From: Pomacea canaliculata
Taxonomy: Eukaryota > Mollusca > Gastropoda > Architaenioglossa > Ampullariidae
Assembly (NCBI RefSeq): GCF_003073045.1
Contig: NC_037595.1
Location: forward strand, 11,710,074-11,774,073
Direction: 5' to 3'
Length of the DNA: 64,000 bases
Below are positions 55,001-64,000 of the stretch, one piece after another. The translations under genes and the position numbers were made by a program. The first letter of the stretch is position 1; each line of letters begins with the position of its first letter. A model generated the notes under the pieces. That model was not told the DNA's origin. It ran no database searches and worked only from the letters and a program-made list of their open reading frames with translations.

Positions 55001-58000
55001 CTGGCTGGATAGAGATCTCCTGGATGCGAGAGACAAGAGGACGTTGTTTCATCATCTTTTGGACTGCAGACTCAAGAGATCTGTCAGCCTTTTTCATCAA
55101 CTTATCACTATGCTGGATGCCATCACCTTTACATGAATAAGACTTTTTGGAAAATGACTGCCTTGGAATAACAATTGTAGAAGACTGTGCATCTATTTTA
55201 TGCTGTAGGTTTTCTAACTTTCTTCCTTTGACCATTTCTTCTCTCTCACAGGAGCTTTTGTCTTCAAGCGATACGAATTTTTGAATTTCAGGATCAGCTT
55301 GAGTAGCTGCGTAGTAGATGCTGTGATGATCCAGCTCATCAGCTTCATTATCGGGGTTTTCACTCATTTCTTCCATATCAAGCTTTTCAGCATTGCATAA
55401 ATCCACAGTCTCATGTTCTTCTTGATGATGAGAACTGGCTTCTTGGTGACTAAGTGGCAAAGCAGATGCTCGTCTGCCTGCTAGCACGAATGACTCTTCA
55501 TTATCAGCAAACTGTGGATCAATCTGTGTGGCAGCTTGAAATAAAGCACTGTCATCCTCACTATTCATTTCTGTATCAGACAGATCACTCATACTGATGG
55601 TGTCTGCAATAAGAGTTTCTGCCATGTATATTTTATCATGTGCAGAACCAAATTTTTCATTATCATTTGACACTGTAGTTCTGTTGCCATCTGCGTTGAC
55701 AATATTTATGAAAGTACCTGGTTCTTCCTTTGAAGAATTAGGGGTTGGAAATAAAGTGCATGATTTCCCTGTTGCGACAGTCATGGGTTGTGTTCTGGAA
55801 ACATGTAATTTTTGCAAGTCTTCAACTGTTGCCATTCTGTGAGCAGTTCCTTTTTTTAGTTTTCCTTCATTGATGGTATCTCGATTACAATGGGCTGTTT
55901 CAGACGCATTTGTAGATTTAGGGCCAGTGACATCTATGCTGCAAGAGCTTGCACATACGCTATCTTTTGTCTTAACCCCTGTACCACATATTCTGGACAA
56001 AATTTCTTTCAATCGCTCAGAGCTTTTCTTTAATTTAGCCCTTTTCAACCATTCCTTTGAATTTTGTTCCAGCATCTGTTGGCTTTCTATGGATGGCATA
56101 CTTTTCTGTGCCATTTGTTTTTGAACATCAGGTCTTTCCATTGGTGCTGTATCCACCTGTGTTGCTACCAGACAAAGTGCGTCATCCATACCATCATCAA
56201 AATCATCTGCATTGTTTGCTGTCTGTGCACTCTCGGAAAGTGAAACTATACCACTCTTGGAAGATTCACTCTCCCCATAATCTGCAAGTCCTTTAGAGGG
56301 CGCCTTACTGGTCAAACTGCTCTTTGCATCAGAATCATGATAATCATGCATTAGGCCAACATTTACTTGTGTTTCAGCCAAGTACCTAGCATCATCATCA
56401 CCATCATCATCATCACCACCACCAACTCCTTTAGACTCATAAGCTAAAGTTGGCTGATTATAAAGTGAAGTCTCAGCAGCTGTGCGATTTTGGTCAGCTG
56501 CAAATTTCTCTGGTGCTGTATCTTGCATTTGCTTGCTTGTTTCTGCAGCATCTACCTTCTGTGCATTATTAACAAGCAAGGTGCCATCTCTTTTGAAACG
56601 CTCAAGGTCACTGTAACCCTCATGTCCTTTAGATAATGTTGTCTTGGTTGAACTGCTTTTCACCTTAGCCTTACTATAGTCATGAAGATGAAGAAAATCA
56701 TCATCTTGTTGTGTGTCAGTCACATATACATCATCATTATCATCACTATCAAGAAAACCATAATTATCAACCAAAGTTGGCTGATCATAATTCAAAATAG
56801 TGTTAGTTGTTGAGACTGAATGTACTGCAGAATTGTCTACTGTTCTCATTTGTACATGGTCACTTGCTTTTGCTGTGTCTGTTACCTGTAAACTTCCTGC
56901 AGGTGATGCTGCACCACTCCAGGAGGATTCCAAATCAGTACACTCTTCAAGTCCTTCACACATTTTTTTTGCTGAAATTTTCTTCACATGAAGGTCATTA
57001 CATTCATTCAATAAATCAACATCTGGCTGTGTTTCAGCCAAGTACATATCATCATCATTGTCATCAAAACAACTGTAATCATCAACCAATGTTGGCTGAT
57101 CATAAGCTGAAATGTCATCATCAGCTGTGGGAATTGTGGATGCCCCAGCATTGTCCCAAGATCTCTTCTGCACCTGCTTGCTTATGTCTTCAAACAAGTC
57201 ACCATCTTCCTCATCACCACCCATCAATTCTTGTTGATCTTCACTGGAAATAACACTTCCTGTTTTGTTTTCTTCTGTAAGGCTTTCCTTTTTTACTTCA
57301 ACCTGTGTGAATCTGCTATACAACTCCTCTTCTTCTGAATCAAACACAATGACAACATCTTCATCTTCTAAAGAGTATGAAATGCTTTCCTTAGCATCAC
57401 CCTTAAATGTTGCAGACACAAAACTGGAATCTGATTTCTCACTCTCAAATTGGGCTTTAATTTCCATAGTTTTCATTTCAGAATCTGGCAATACATTGCA
57501 GGATCTTTTTATTTTTCTAGTGTCCGTTTCCAGCCACTCAGTCACCTTTATGGCAGACGAGTTAGAACAATTGGGCATGGTTGTTATGGCAAAAGTTTCT
57601 CCAACACAGTCTTTGCCTGTCTGTTCTTCATCAGAAGGTTCACCAAACAATAGCTCGCTCCGACTGCTGTCACTGTCTTGCTCTGCTGCCTCCTCTAGCC
57701 CAATAGAGTCCATGATGCTTTTTTCAAAGTGCTGCTGCTTCTGTTCAACACAATTTTCCTTGCCTGACTTTGCCTTCATCATGTGATCAACACCATCATC
57801 TGACTGTTGGCCTTGCAATATTTTTTTTCTACTTTTGGAAAAATCTTCCATAGGCTGAGCAGCCAAACTTGAAGCAACTTTGTCAACTTCATCACAGGGT
57901 TGAGTCATGTCATCAAATCCTGACAATGAATGTGGAGATTGTAGCCCAGTTGCTGTGTCAGTTTCTGACATGTTGGTGGAGTCTTTCAACTCATGTGAAT

Positions 58001-59767
58001 TTGTATCTGAAACTTTACCACTAAAGTCTGCAAGACTGCGACCTGCTGCCAGCGGATAGCACAAAATTGTAAAGGAACTTTCTCTCAGGGCAGCTTCTTT
58101 TGTTGCAATCTTCGTTGATGGGCATTCTTCTTCAAGACGCTTATAGGCAGCCTCATTTGTGCTTTTGGGTTGGTCTGTATTTGATAACTGACCTTTCTGT
58201 GCACTGGTGAACTGGCACTGACTAGTCTGAGTTTTGATCTGTGCACCATGATCTCTAAGAAATGATATATCAGCATCAGAATTCCCTCTGCTTTTCTTAC
58301 TCCTCTCATGAAGAGCTCTGCTTAATTCTAGTTGATCAAAACCAGAATGCAACTCTTTCTTTCTACTCTCAACATCATCATCACCTGAGCAACAAGATTC
58401 AATACTCTCCTCAGAATTATTGCTGCTGCTATAGCGACCACACTCATTTTTTCCATGCCATATAGCATCTCGAGGTCGTTTTCTCAAATTCTTTGGAGGA
58501 TGCCTCGATGTCTCTTTTTGTGAGATTCTCTGCTCAACCCTCCCAACATCCTGTGTGTCATGAACTCCAGTACTTTGATGTGATGATTTGGCCAGACTTA
58601 ATCGTCTTGAGGGCAGATTTAGTTTTGGCAATTCAAATTCTTCTTCCTCTGAGGTTTTCTCTTGATGTGTATCAGACGTCTGCTTTAGATAAAGACAAGA
58701 ATGTTCTTTATCATCTTCACAATCTGTAGAACTCACATCTTCTCCTTCTTTCACCCACCTTGCCTTGATTCCCTTAAATTCTGAGCCCTCGCTTTCACTC
58801 ATTCTGATCTCAACCATGTTCTCTAGCTCTGAGGCAACATCAGACTCCTGTGAACTTGTATCTGGAATGATGCAATCTTCATCTGACACAAGTGTTTCAC
58901 TGCTCTCCACCGTGCTGGTCCTCTCATCCTGAGCCCCTTTTACCTTGTGGCATAGCCTGTAAGACCCAACCAAAGATATCATCAGAGGCGTATCTAGCTC
59001 GGATCCTGACTTCACCCCAAACTTCTCTGGTGATGTCAGTTCTTCCTCTGTTGTAGAAGGAACAATAACCATTTCATTTGGATCGACCCTGCATTGTGGT
59101 GCTTGGGCAGTTGTTTTTATCATTTTTCTTTCAAGAAGAATAGGGTCTTCTGAAAAACCTACATGCGGATATTTTCGTTTTGTTGTTGACGGTGATGTTT
59201 TAGAAACTGAGGCTGCAAGAGCCAATGGGGTTAAAGGTGACGTGGGAGAAGCTGCTAGCGTAGATGTGGAAGGGTGATTTTTGTTGGTGGTGCAATTGTC
59301 AAGTCCTGGTAACAGAAAAATGTTTTATTTAAAGTTACTAAGATCAAATGATTAGTCTCATCAATCAGTCATATAGGTGCATGAAAAGATGTGTGTACAT
59401 GTACACACAAATACATACACCATGTGCATTCACACACAAAGTACAGTTTGTGATAAGTGCATTTTGTGACAGGATCTCACTCTCAGAAAAATATGTGCAT
59501 GCATGCACACACACACACTTTATTTTTATCAATGCTGAACCTTGTGAAAGAGGGACCAACTCTGCAACACACACACATGCATACGATATCTAAAGTAGGA
59601 ATAGTTTATTACAAAGCCTCACTCTTCAGAAGGGCTTCATGGCCTAGAGTTGAAGGATGGTGGCGCTTCATATGTCTTCTCAAGGTGGAAGGGTTTTTCA
59701 TTTTTGCACCACATTTTTCACAGCTATGGTTTTTAAAGGCAGTCTTGTTAGACAGCCCCCTTTCCAT
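43056..59767 (-). CDS. SETX: Senataxin-like superfamily 1B RNA/DNA helicase with N-terminal C2H2 finger
   Basis: Twenty coding exons: 59623-59767, 53585-59305, 52853-52995, 52490-52598, 51864-52073, 51190-51296, 50307-50450, 49743-49907, 49141-49246, 48608-48700, 48026-48153, 47672-47752, 46955-47128, 46692-46799, 45898-46073, 44889-44978, 44560-44709, 43913-44020, 43503-43590 and 43056-43199. The sum is 8,190 nt (2,729 residues; human 2,677). Senataxin unwinds R-loops and aids transcription termination and genome stability in the nucleus. Helicase motifs are GPPGTGKS (49779-49802), Ia APSNAAADELL, II IIDEATQ (split between exons), III LVGDPHQLPPTV, IV VQYRM, V VNTVDSFQGRE and VI NVSLTRAKYSLYIIGHL. 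A C2H2 finger (C16, C19, H32, H36) precedes an acidic, Ser-rich region. Splice phases agree across all exons. The C-terminal tail after motif VI is far shorter than human. The start is uncertain: the first exon may begin at 59834 and follow an exon at 61685-61764. Confidence 0.9.
50623..51051. mobile_element. hAT-like non-autonomous element in a helicase-gene intron
   Basis: The terminal sequences CAGGGATGCCCAACCT and AGGTTGGGCATCACTG are near-perfect inverted repeats. Flanks CAGTAGAG (50615-50622) and TAGTAGAG (51052-51059) match at 7 of 8 positions, an 8-bp duplication as hAT elements make. At about 429 bp it has no transposase frame. Confidence 0.75.
51428..51570. mobile_element. hAT-like terminal fragments
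   Basis: CAGGCATGTCAAACATGCGG and GTGTGCCCAACCTACAGCCC both look like left ends of hAT-type elements (CAG...CAAAC/CAACC...GCGGCCC). No matching right ends or duplications were found, so these are probably truncated. Confidence 0.4.
53585..59305 (-). other. SETX: Giant internal exon of the senataxin-like gene
   Basis: The exon is 5,721 nt of uninterrupted frame, from acceptor TTACCAG at 59306 to donor TATG|GTCAGT at 53584. It encodes about 1,906 residues of mostly disordered, acidic and Ser/Lys/Asp-rich sequence with DDD/EED clusters and many SQ/TQ sites. The frame stays open from the acceptor, so the first start-like codon at 59225 (TTG) is not the true start. The last 20 residues (LLSKLLSWSPLWLEEY) begin the conserved helicase-proximal region. 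Human senataxin also codes its central region in one very large exon. Confidence 0.85.
55293..57101 (-). repeat. Thr-Gln-x-Asp cluster and diverged protein repeats in the helicase
   Basis: TQPD (residue 807), TQQD (913), TQVN (1027), TQVD (1097), TQID (1308) and TQAD (1383) each follow an acidic run and a Tyr/Leu-x-Ala/Thr-Glu/Asp/Ala lead. The first three belong to units that begin with a QPTL motif (DQPTLVDD at 784, DQPTLVDN at 889, NQPTLAYE at 998), spaced 105 and 109 residues apart. Numbering assumes the ATG at 59767. Confidence 0.8.
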
Positions 59768-59932
59768 GACTATTCTATCTGTTGAAATGAGATGGATATA
59801 GCAACTCAATGGCAGAGATAACTCACAAACGTACCTATAAGTATGCAATGTTAGAAAATATAATAATGATGCACATTTTATTGTTTTTGAAAAGATAAAT
59901 TATGATATTGATTCCTTACACCCATCTAGCAA

Positions 59933-60008
59933 AAAGCTGGCTGCTTTGCCGTGATATAGCCTAAGTTGCTGGCTGAGCGTAAAACACTAACTGCCCTGCC
60001 CCACCCAA
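59933..60008 (+). mobile_element. SINE 3'-end fragment
   Basis: Contains GCTGCTTTGCCGTGATATAG, TTGCTGGCTGAGCGTAAAAC and the C-rich end typical of the family. The tRNA-like head is missing. Confidence 0.6.
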
Positions 60009-60212
60009 CCTTGCAGACGGATGAATGAAATTATGTAGGTTACTTCAGAAAGGCTCAAGTCCAAGTTTAATATGTTTCATTGTTTTTATGCAAGCTTCAA
60101 GCTAAAATGTAAGACAATTATCTTTGTCCTCTATAGAACATTTGTGATGATGAAGGCATTTTTTGAGCTTGTAAATTAAGCTAGAAGTGTGTATGTGTGT
60201 GTGATAGGGAGG

Positions 60213-60345
60213 ATAGAAATAGGTGTTATATGCAGTCAGTAACTAAGGTTATATAACAGCAAAGCAGCCAGCCATGCCACATGCAGAGAAAGAACAGTGT
60301 GCCTGAGGCAAGATTTGAACCCAAGACAGCAAAGTGAATTAGGGT
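60213..60345 (-). mobile_element. SINE copy, degenerate
   Basis: Minus-strand copy with GCAAAGCAGCCAGCCATGCC and a B-box complement GATTTGAACCC near 60310. It is directly followed by another copy of the same family. Confidence 0.6.
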
Positions 60346-60490
60346 TTGTGGGTGGGGTGTAAATTTGGCGCTTTATACCAAGCCAGTAAATTAAGGATAT
60401 ATCATGGCAAGGCAGCCAGCCCTGTAAACAAATGCCAAATGCAGAGAAAGAACATGCCTGAGGCGAGATCTAAGCCCAGGACAGCTAAGT
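60346..60490 (-). mobile_element. SINE copy, degenerate, in tandem with the previous one
   Basis: Contains TTTATACCAAGCCAGTAAAT, CAGCCCTGTAAACAAATGCC and CCTGAGGCGAGATCTAAGCC. Same orientation as its left neighbour, giving two adjacent insertions. Confidence 0.6.
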
Positions 60491-61684
60491 AAATTAAGCT
60501 AGAGTTAGCAAACACATCCAGCAGACATAAAAACCCGTATCACTTGTTCTCAGTACAGCAGAAAAATTCTGTAGTTTCCTTCTTTTGTGTCCATGCAGCC
60601 CACAGGACCCATGAATGGTTATTAATAAATTAATTGTAGGATTAGCATGACAGTTTCAAGCACCATTTGCAATTTTTTTTCCATAAAAGTGGGAATTGCA
60701 AGGGTGGAAAGAGATAGCAAATTTTCAGCTGACATAATGAAATATAAAATATCACCTTTGGAAGTGGACCATTACAGAGATAGTAGCATTCAGCACTACC
60801 TGCTTATCCAGTAGAAAGCACAGAACAAGGAAAATGTTCTCTCCAAAGTTATCCACTTTTTGCAGTAATGGTTGATTATCACAGTTTTTAGCTATGTTTT
60901 CAGAAGTAATACCTTACACTTGCAAACACAAAGTGGAAAGATGAGGGAGAGATTGTCTAGTTAAGTAAAAGACACTGGCCAGTGTTGACAATTCAACTTG
61001 TAGTTCTGTTTTACAGTCCAAGAATTCAGACAATTAGTTAAAATCTACATTTCATGAAAGCAGTGTCATCATTAGGTCACAATACAAATAATAGTGTCCA
61101 CATACACCATAAACCACAATCTGCAGGCCACATGGCAGGTACCTCAAATCAAAACACACATCAACACAAAGTCCAGTGCAAAGAAGACATCAGATGAAAC
61201 AAAACAAAAAACAGCAGCACCCTCCAGGCAGTTGGGTGAAGATGATAATAATAAATGTATGATAGCACATAATCACACACAAAGGAACATGCTCTCAGTG
61301 CTTAAGACAAGTAGGGGACATAGCTTAAGAAGGATGTAAGGAGAAACAACCTATGCAGACAATAAAAGAAAAATATTGAAGGCACAAAGAGAAATCACTG
61401 AATAAACACTAAGGACATCATTATCCATTTTTCTTGCCTTAAAATAAAGGATTGGATGATTGCTGATTGGGAAAAGCAAAAACAACAGCAATACAAAACA
61501 GTGGCCTTCTCCCATCCTCCAAAAGTACTATTATTGATTATAATAATGTTGACAATAATACTGAAAATGGTGATGAAGAAAAATAAGTTGGTCTGAAAAA
61601 TATGTTTGTCAAGAAGTAAAGTTCATTTTTCAGCAATCTTACTCTCTTGTTTTCCCTCCTAGTTCAACGCTTATTTGTCTTTAC
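60491..61684. other. Upstream flank or first intron of the helicase gene
   Basis: No exon recognised. If the candidate exon at 61685 is real this is intron; otherwise it is 5' flank. Confidence 0.35.
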
Positions 61685-61764
61685 CTAAAGATCATTGCAT
61701 GAAGAAGATCCTGAAAATCAGCAGCATGTTGCCAAGCTCTCTCTTGCAAAGAACTGTGATTCAT
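61685..61764 (-). CDS. Candidate first coding exon of the senataxin-like gene
   Basis: An ATG at 61764 opens 26 codons (MNHSSLQERAWQHAADFQ...) ending at donor TTTAG|GTAAAG in phase 2. That phase fits an alternative acceptor at 59834 (TTCTAAC branch-like sequence, then CTTATAG), extending the zinc-finger exon in frame by about 22 residues. The frame is also open upstream of the ATG with a C-C-x-C motif, so it could instead be an internal exon. Evidence is phase compatibility only; I see no homology. Confidence 0.3.
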
Positions 61765-64000
61765 CTGGGATGAACACAGACAACATGACTTTTCTGGTGA
61801 GGATTCTTTGACAGCATGTTCAAGAATTTCTCTTTAGCCACCTTTACAGCATGTGAATAAAGCTTATTTCAAACCACTATTTCAAACCAGCATCCTGAAA
61901 AATAAAACATTAAAAATTGTAATAGCACAATATTGTTTATACTAAAAAGCTTTCAAAATATAAAACTAGTATTCCTAGTTGGAGGAGATAAACTTGGTGT
62001 AAGCCTTTTAAATCTATGTTTAAAATGCACAGTTCTAAGGGAACAGATAACTAAACCCACATACCAGCAAGGCAACCGCAAAAAAATGTGCAACTGGATG
62101 GAAACACATGACTTTTATAATAAACAGCGTTTATGTTTCATGACCCATAAAAGGAGCAATCAAAGAACTTTCCTGCGCGAAATGATAATGGTCGAAATAA
62201 ATATGACATAGTACTTTGTTGAACGTTGTTATTATGGAGATGATCAATATCATAGCATTAAACGCTAGAAAACAGAAATAAAGAAACGAAATGGTTGGCG
62301 AGTTACAAGTGCGTTCGCAACTTTCTATTTCCAGCAGTTCGTGCTACAACATAGTGGGTGTTGGATACTGAAATACATCTATAGTTCTGAATCGACTAAG
62401 ACGAGTACTAATACAATTTCGTGGTTTAAAACATCTGGAATAAAATAGTAAACAATTTAAAAATATAATTTCAGTGAGCAAGAAACCTACTACAAAATGA
62501 TTACTGTTGCATTTCAATGATTAACATAAAGTATAATTACATTTATGTGGAAAGCTTTAGGTTATCAGCACACAACTGATCTCACCAATTTTTGGTTTAA
62601 TTTTCGATTTCGCAGCGAAATGAAAGAAGAGTCCTGTTTGGTTTGGGAGTAATCTGCCCGAGAAATTTAAAACATTTCATGCGCTTTTTGCCTCACAAAC
62701 TATAGATGATATACTGCTAGTGTTTTTTAAATATCATACAAAGAATGTTGATTCACAAGTAAAAGGACTGCATACAGTTATAACAATTAAATCGTCAGCA
62801 AGAACCTCACCTAGCAGACGAGAGGAGAGCTCTCATGTGCCCAAACATAAAAGTTGGTTTCACATGAGTGCTTTGCTGTTTAGGAAGAAATACGAATCTA
62901 AAATAGGTAATTTTTTGACTGAGACATTTAATTTAGCATGTATAAACTTTTATTACAATGAAAAAACTTTTAAAAACTAATTCATATATTATCTATGAAC
63001 TGTAGATTCTGTAACTAAGCTACTTTTTTTTTTTTTTTGCCATGGACCATTTGGGTATTTATATAACATACAAAATAATCAACTTACAAATTGTCCTGAT
63101 ATATTTGGTCAAACATTTAAACAACTCATCCTAGTGATAATTGAACTGCCTCTCCAGCATCACAATGGCTTATTTTATTATTTCAAAATATGCGTTATTT
63201 TTGTGATTCACTTTATATTCATACATTTATATGAAAAACCCCCACCGAGCTTTATCGAATTTCGAGTCCCTTGGAAGGGCCAGACCAAAGAATTTTGCTG
63301 GGCTTTTGCGGTTATCCCCACCTCAGAACTACGGTACTTGTACTAGCAGTAGTAGATACATCCTCTTCGATCAATAAATGCTACAGCGCAGCACTAGTTG
63401 TACAGTATATAGCATTACCTCCCGATGGTCGTATGTCAATGCTACCATGATTAGAAGAAAGAGCGTCGGATATTATTTTCTTGTTTGTTTGTTGTTTTTT
63501 TTCTGTGTGATCGAGATTTGTTTAAGAGTGAATCATGGAACTCTTAAACTTTTAGCAAAAATAAACAAGAGTTCAGTCTTATATGTTTCATTCATTTCAG
63601 TGTGGTATTTCATTGCAAACATTTAGACCTTTTATATCCAGACAACATATGTCGCTAGAATAAAAGTACAAACATAAAACCAATCAAGCATGATTTGATT
63701 GTCTTCGTAAGAATGATGACAAATAAAAAATTCCTTTTAGCAGTGACAGTCATCAGAACACAAATGGCATGTGTTATGTAAAGATATGTTACAGATAAGA
63801 GATGCTTGGTTTATTACTTATCTTATTATATCTTATATTATTACTTATTACTTATCACAGAGCTGGGACAAGGGCAAGTTTCAGATGTGGCAGATTAACT
63901 GGTCATGTTTCACACCAGTCTTCCCACCAAAACCCTTCAAGACAACAACACTCAGACAGAGGATAAAGCAAGCAACATACAAAGTGTGCCCCCAAACATA
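61765..64000. other. No feature recognised
   Basis: AT-rich sequence without splice-supported coding signal, RNA gene or complete mobile element. The helicase promoter, or further upstream exons of that gene, could lie here unrecognised. Confidence 0.35.

Noticed and set aside
54373-58729. Many plus-strand open frames of 60-173 codons
   Set aside because: All are antisense shadows of the 5.7-kb helicase exon.
59391-59408. Perfect 18-bp palindrome GTGTGTACATGTACACAC
   Set aside because: It lies in a CA/TG microsatellite zone where such symmetry is expected; no regulatory role can be supported.
59609-59848. C2H2 finger frame as the last exon of a separate zinc-finger gene
   Set aside because: A GTGAGG donor before the stop joins in phase with the giant helicase exon. 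No upstream finger array was found, so a helicase first exon is the better fit, though not proven.

Overview
The window is animal nuclear DNA, AT-rich and intron-rich. GT-AG splice sites, tRNA-derived SINEs, non-LTR retrotransposon remnants and hAT-like and mariner-like miniature elements are scattered through it. The proteins are clear bilaterian orthologues but diverged from the vertebrate ones. The gene structures and the two-BIR RING inhibitor-of-apoptosis gene suggest a lophotrochozoan, most likely a mollusc and perhaps a gastropod. That placement is inference, because nothing here names the species.

Layout. (1) 2.5-3.3 kb, minus strand: first coding exon of a SAMD5-like SAM-domain protein under a CpG-rich leader. 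The rest of the gene is not seen. (2) 10.6-12.3 kb, plus strand: a galactose-3-O-sulfotransferase-like Golgi enzyme interrupted by three frame changes. (3) 14.1-17.6 kb, minus strand: six coding exons of TFIIE-alpha (GTF2E1). Head-to-head with it at 18.9-23.3 kb, plus strand, are eight exons of the Rab-like GTPase RABL3, with a shared promoter interval between them. (4) 27.9-33.3 kb, minus strand: a five-exon IAP (BIR-BIR-UBA-like-RING). (5) 33-43 kb: a gene-poor, repeat-rich stretch. (6) 43.1-59.8 kb, minus strand: a senataxin-like RNA/DNA helicase of about 2,730 residues in at least 20 coding exons, one of them 5.7 kb long. (7) 60-64 kb: SINE fragments and no confident gene.

The genes are ordinary cellular genes, not one pathway. 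GTF2E1 (transcription initiation) and RABL3 share a divergent arrangement that I recall from human 3q13.33, which would make it an old bidirectional pair.

The most unusual feature is the senataxin-like protein. It appears to begin with a canonical C2H2 zinc finger, not with an evident N-terminal helical domain. Its long acidic middle carries three diverged units of about 105-109 residues and a cluster of Thr-Gln-x-Asp sites. Such sites suit ATM/ATR-type phosphorylation followed by FHA-domain binding (pT-x-x-D).

Single-base frame breaks at homopolymers in GTF2E1, an essential gene, suggest that some indels in this assembly are sequence errors. The broken sulfotransferase should be read with that in mind. 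Exon limits below were derived by hand from splice signals and reading-phase agreement.
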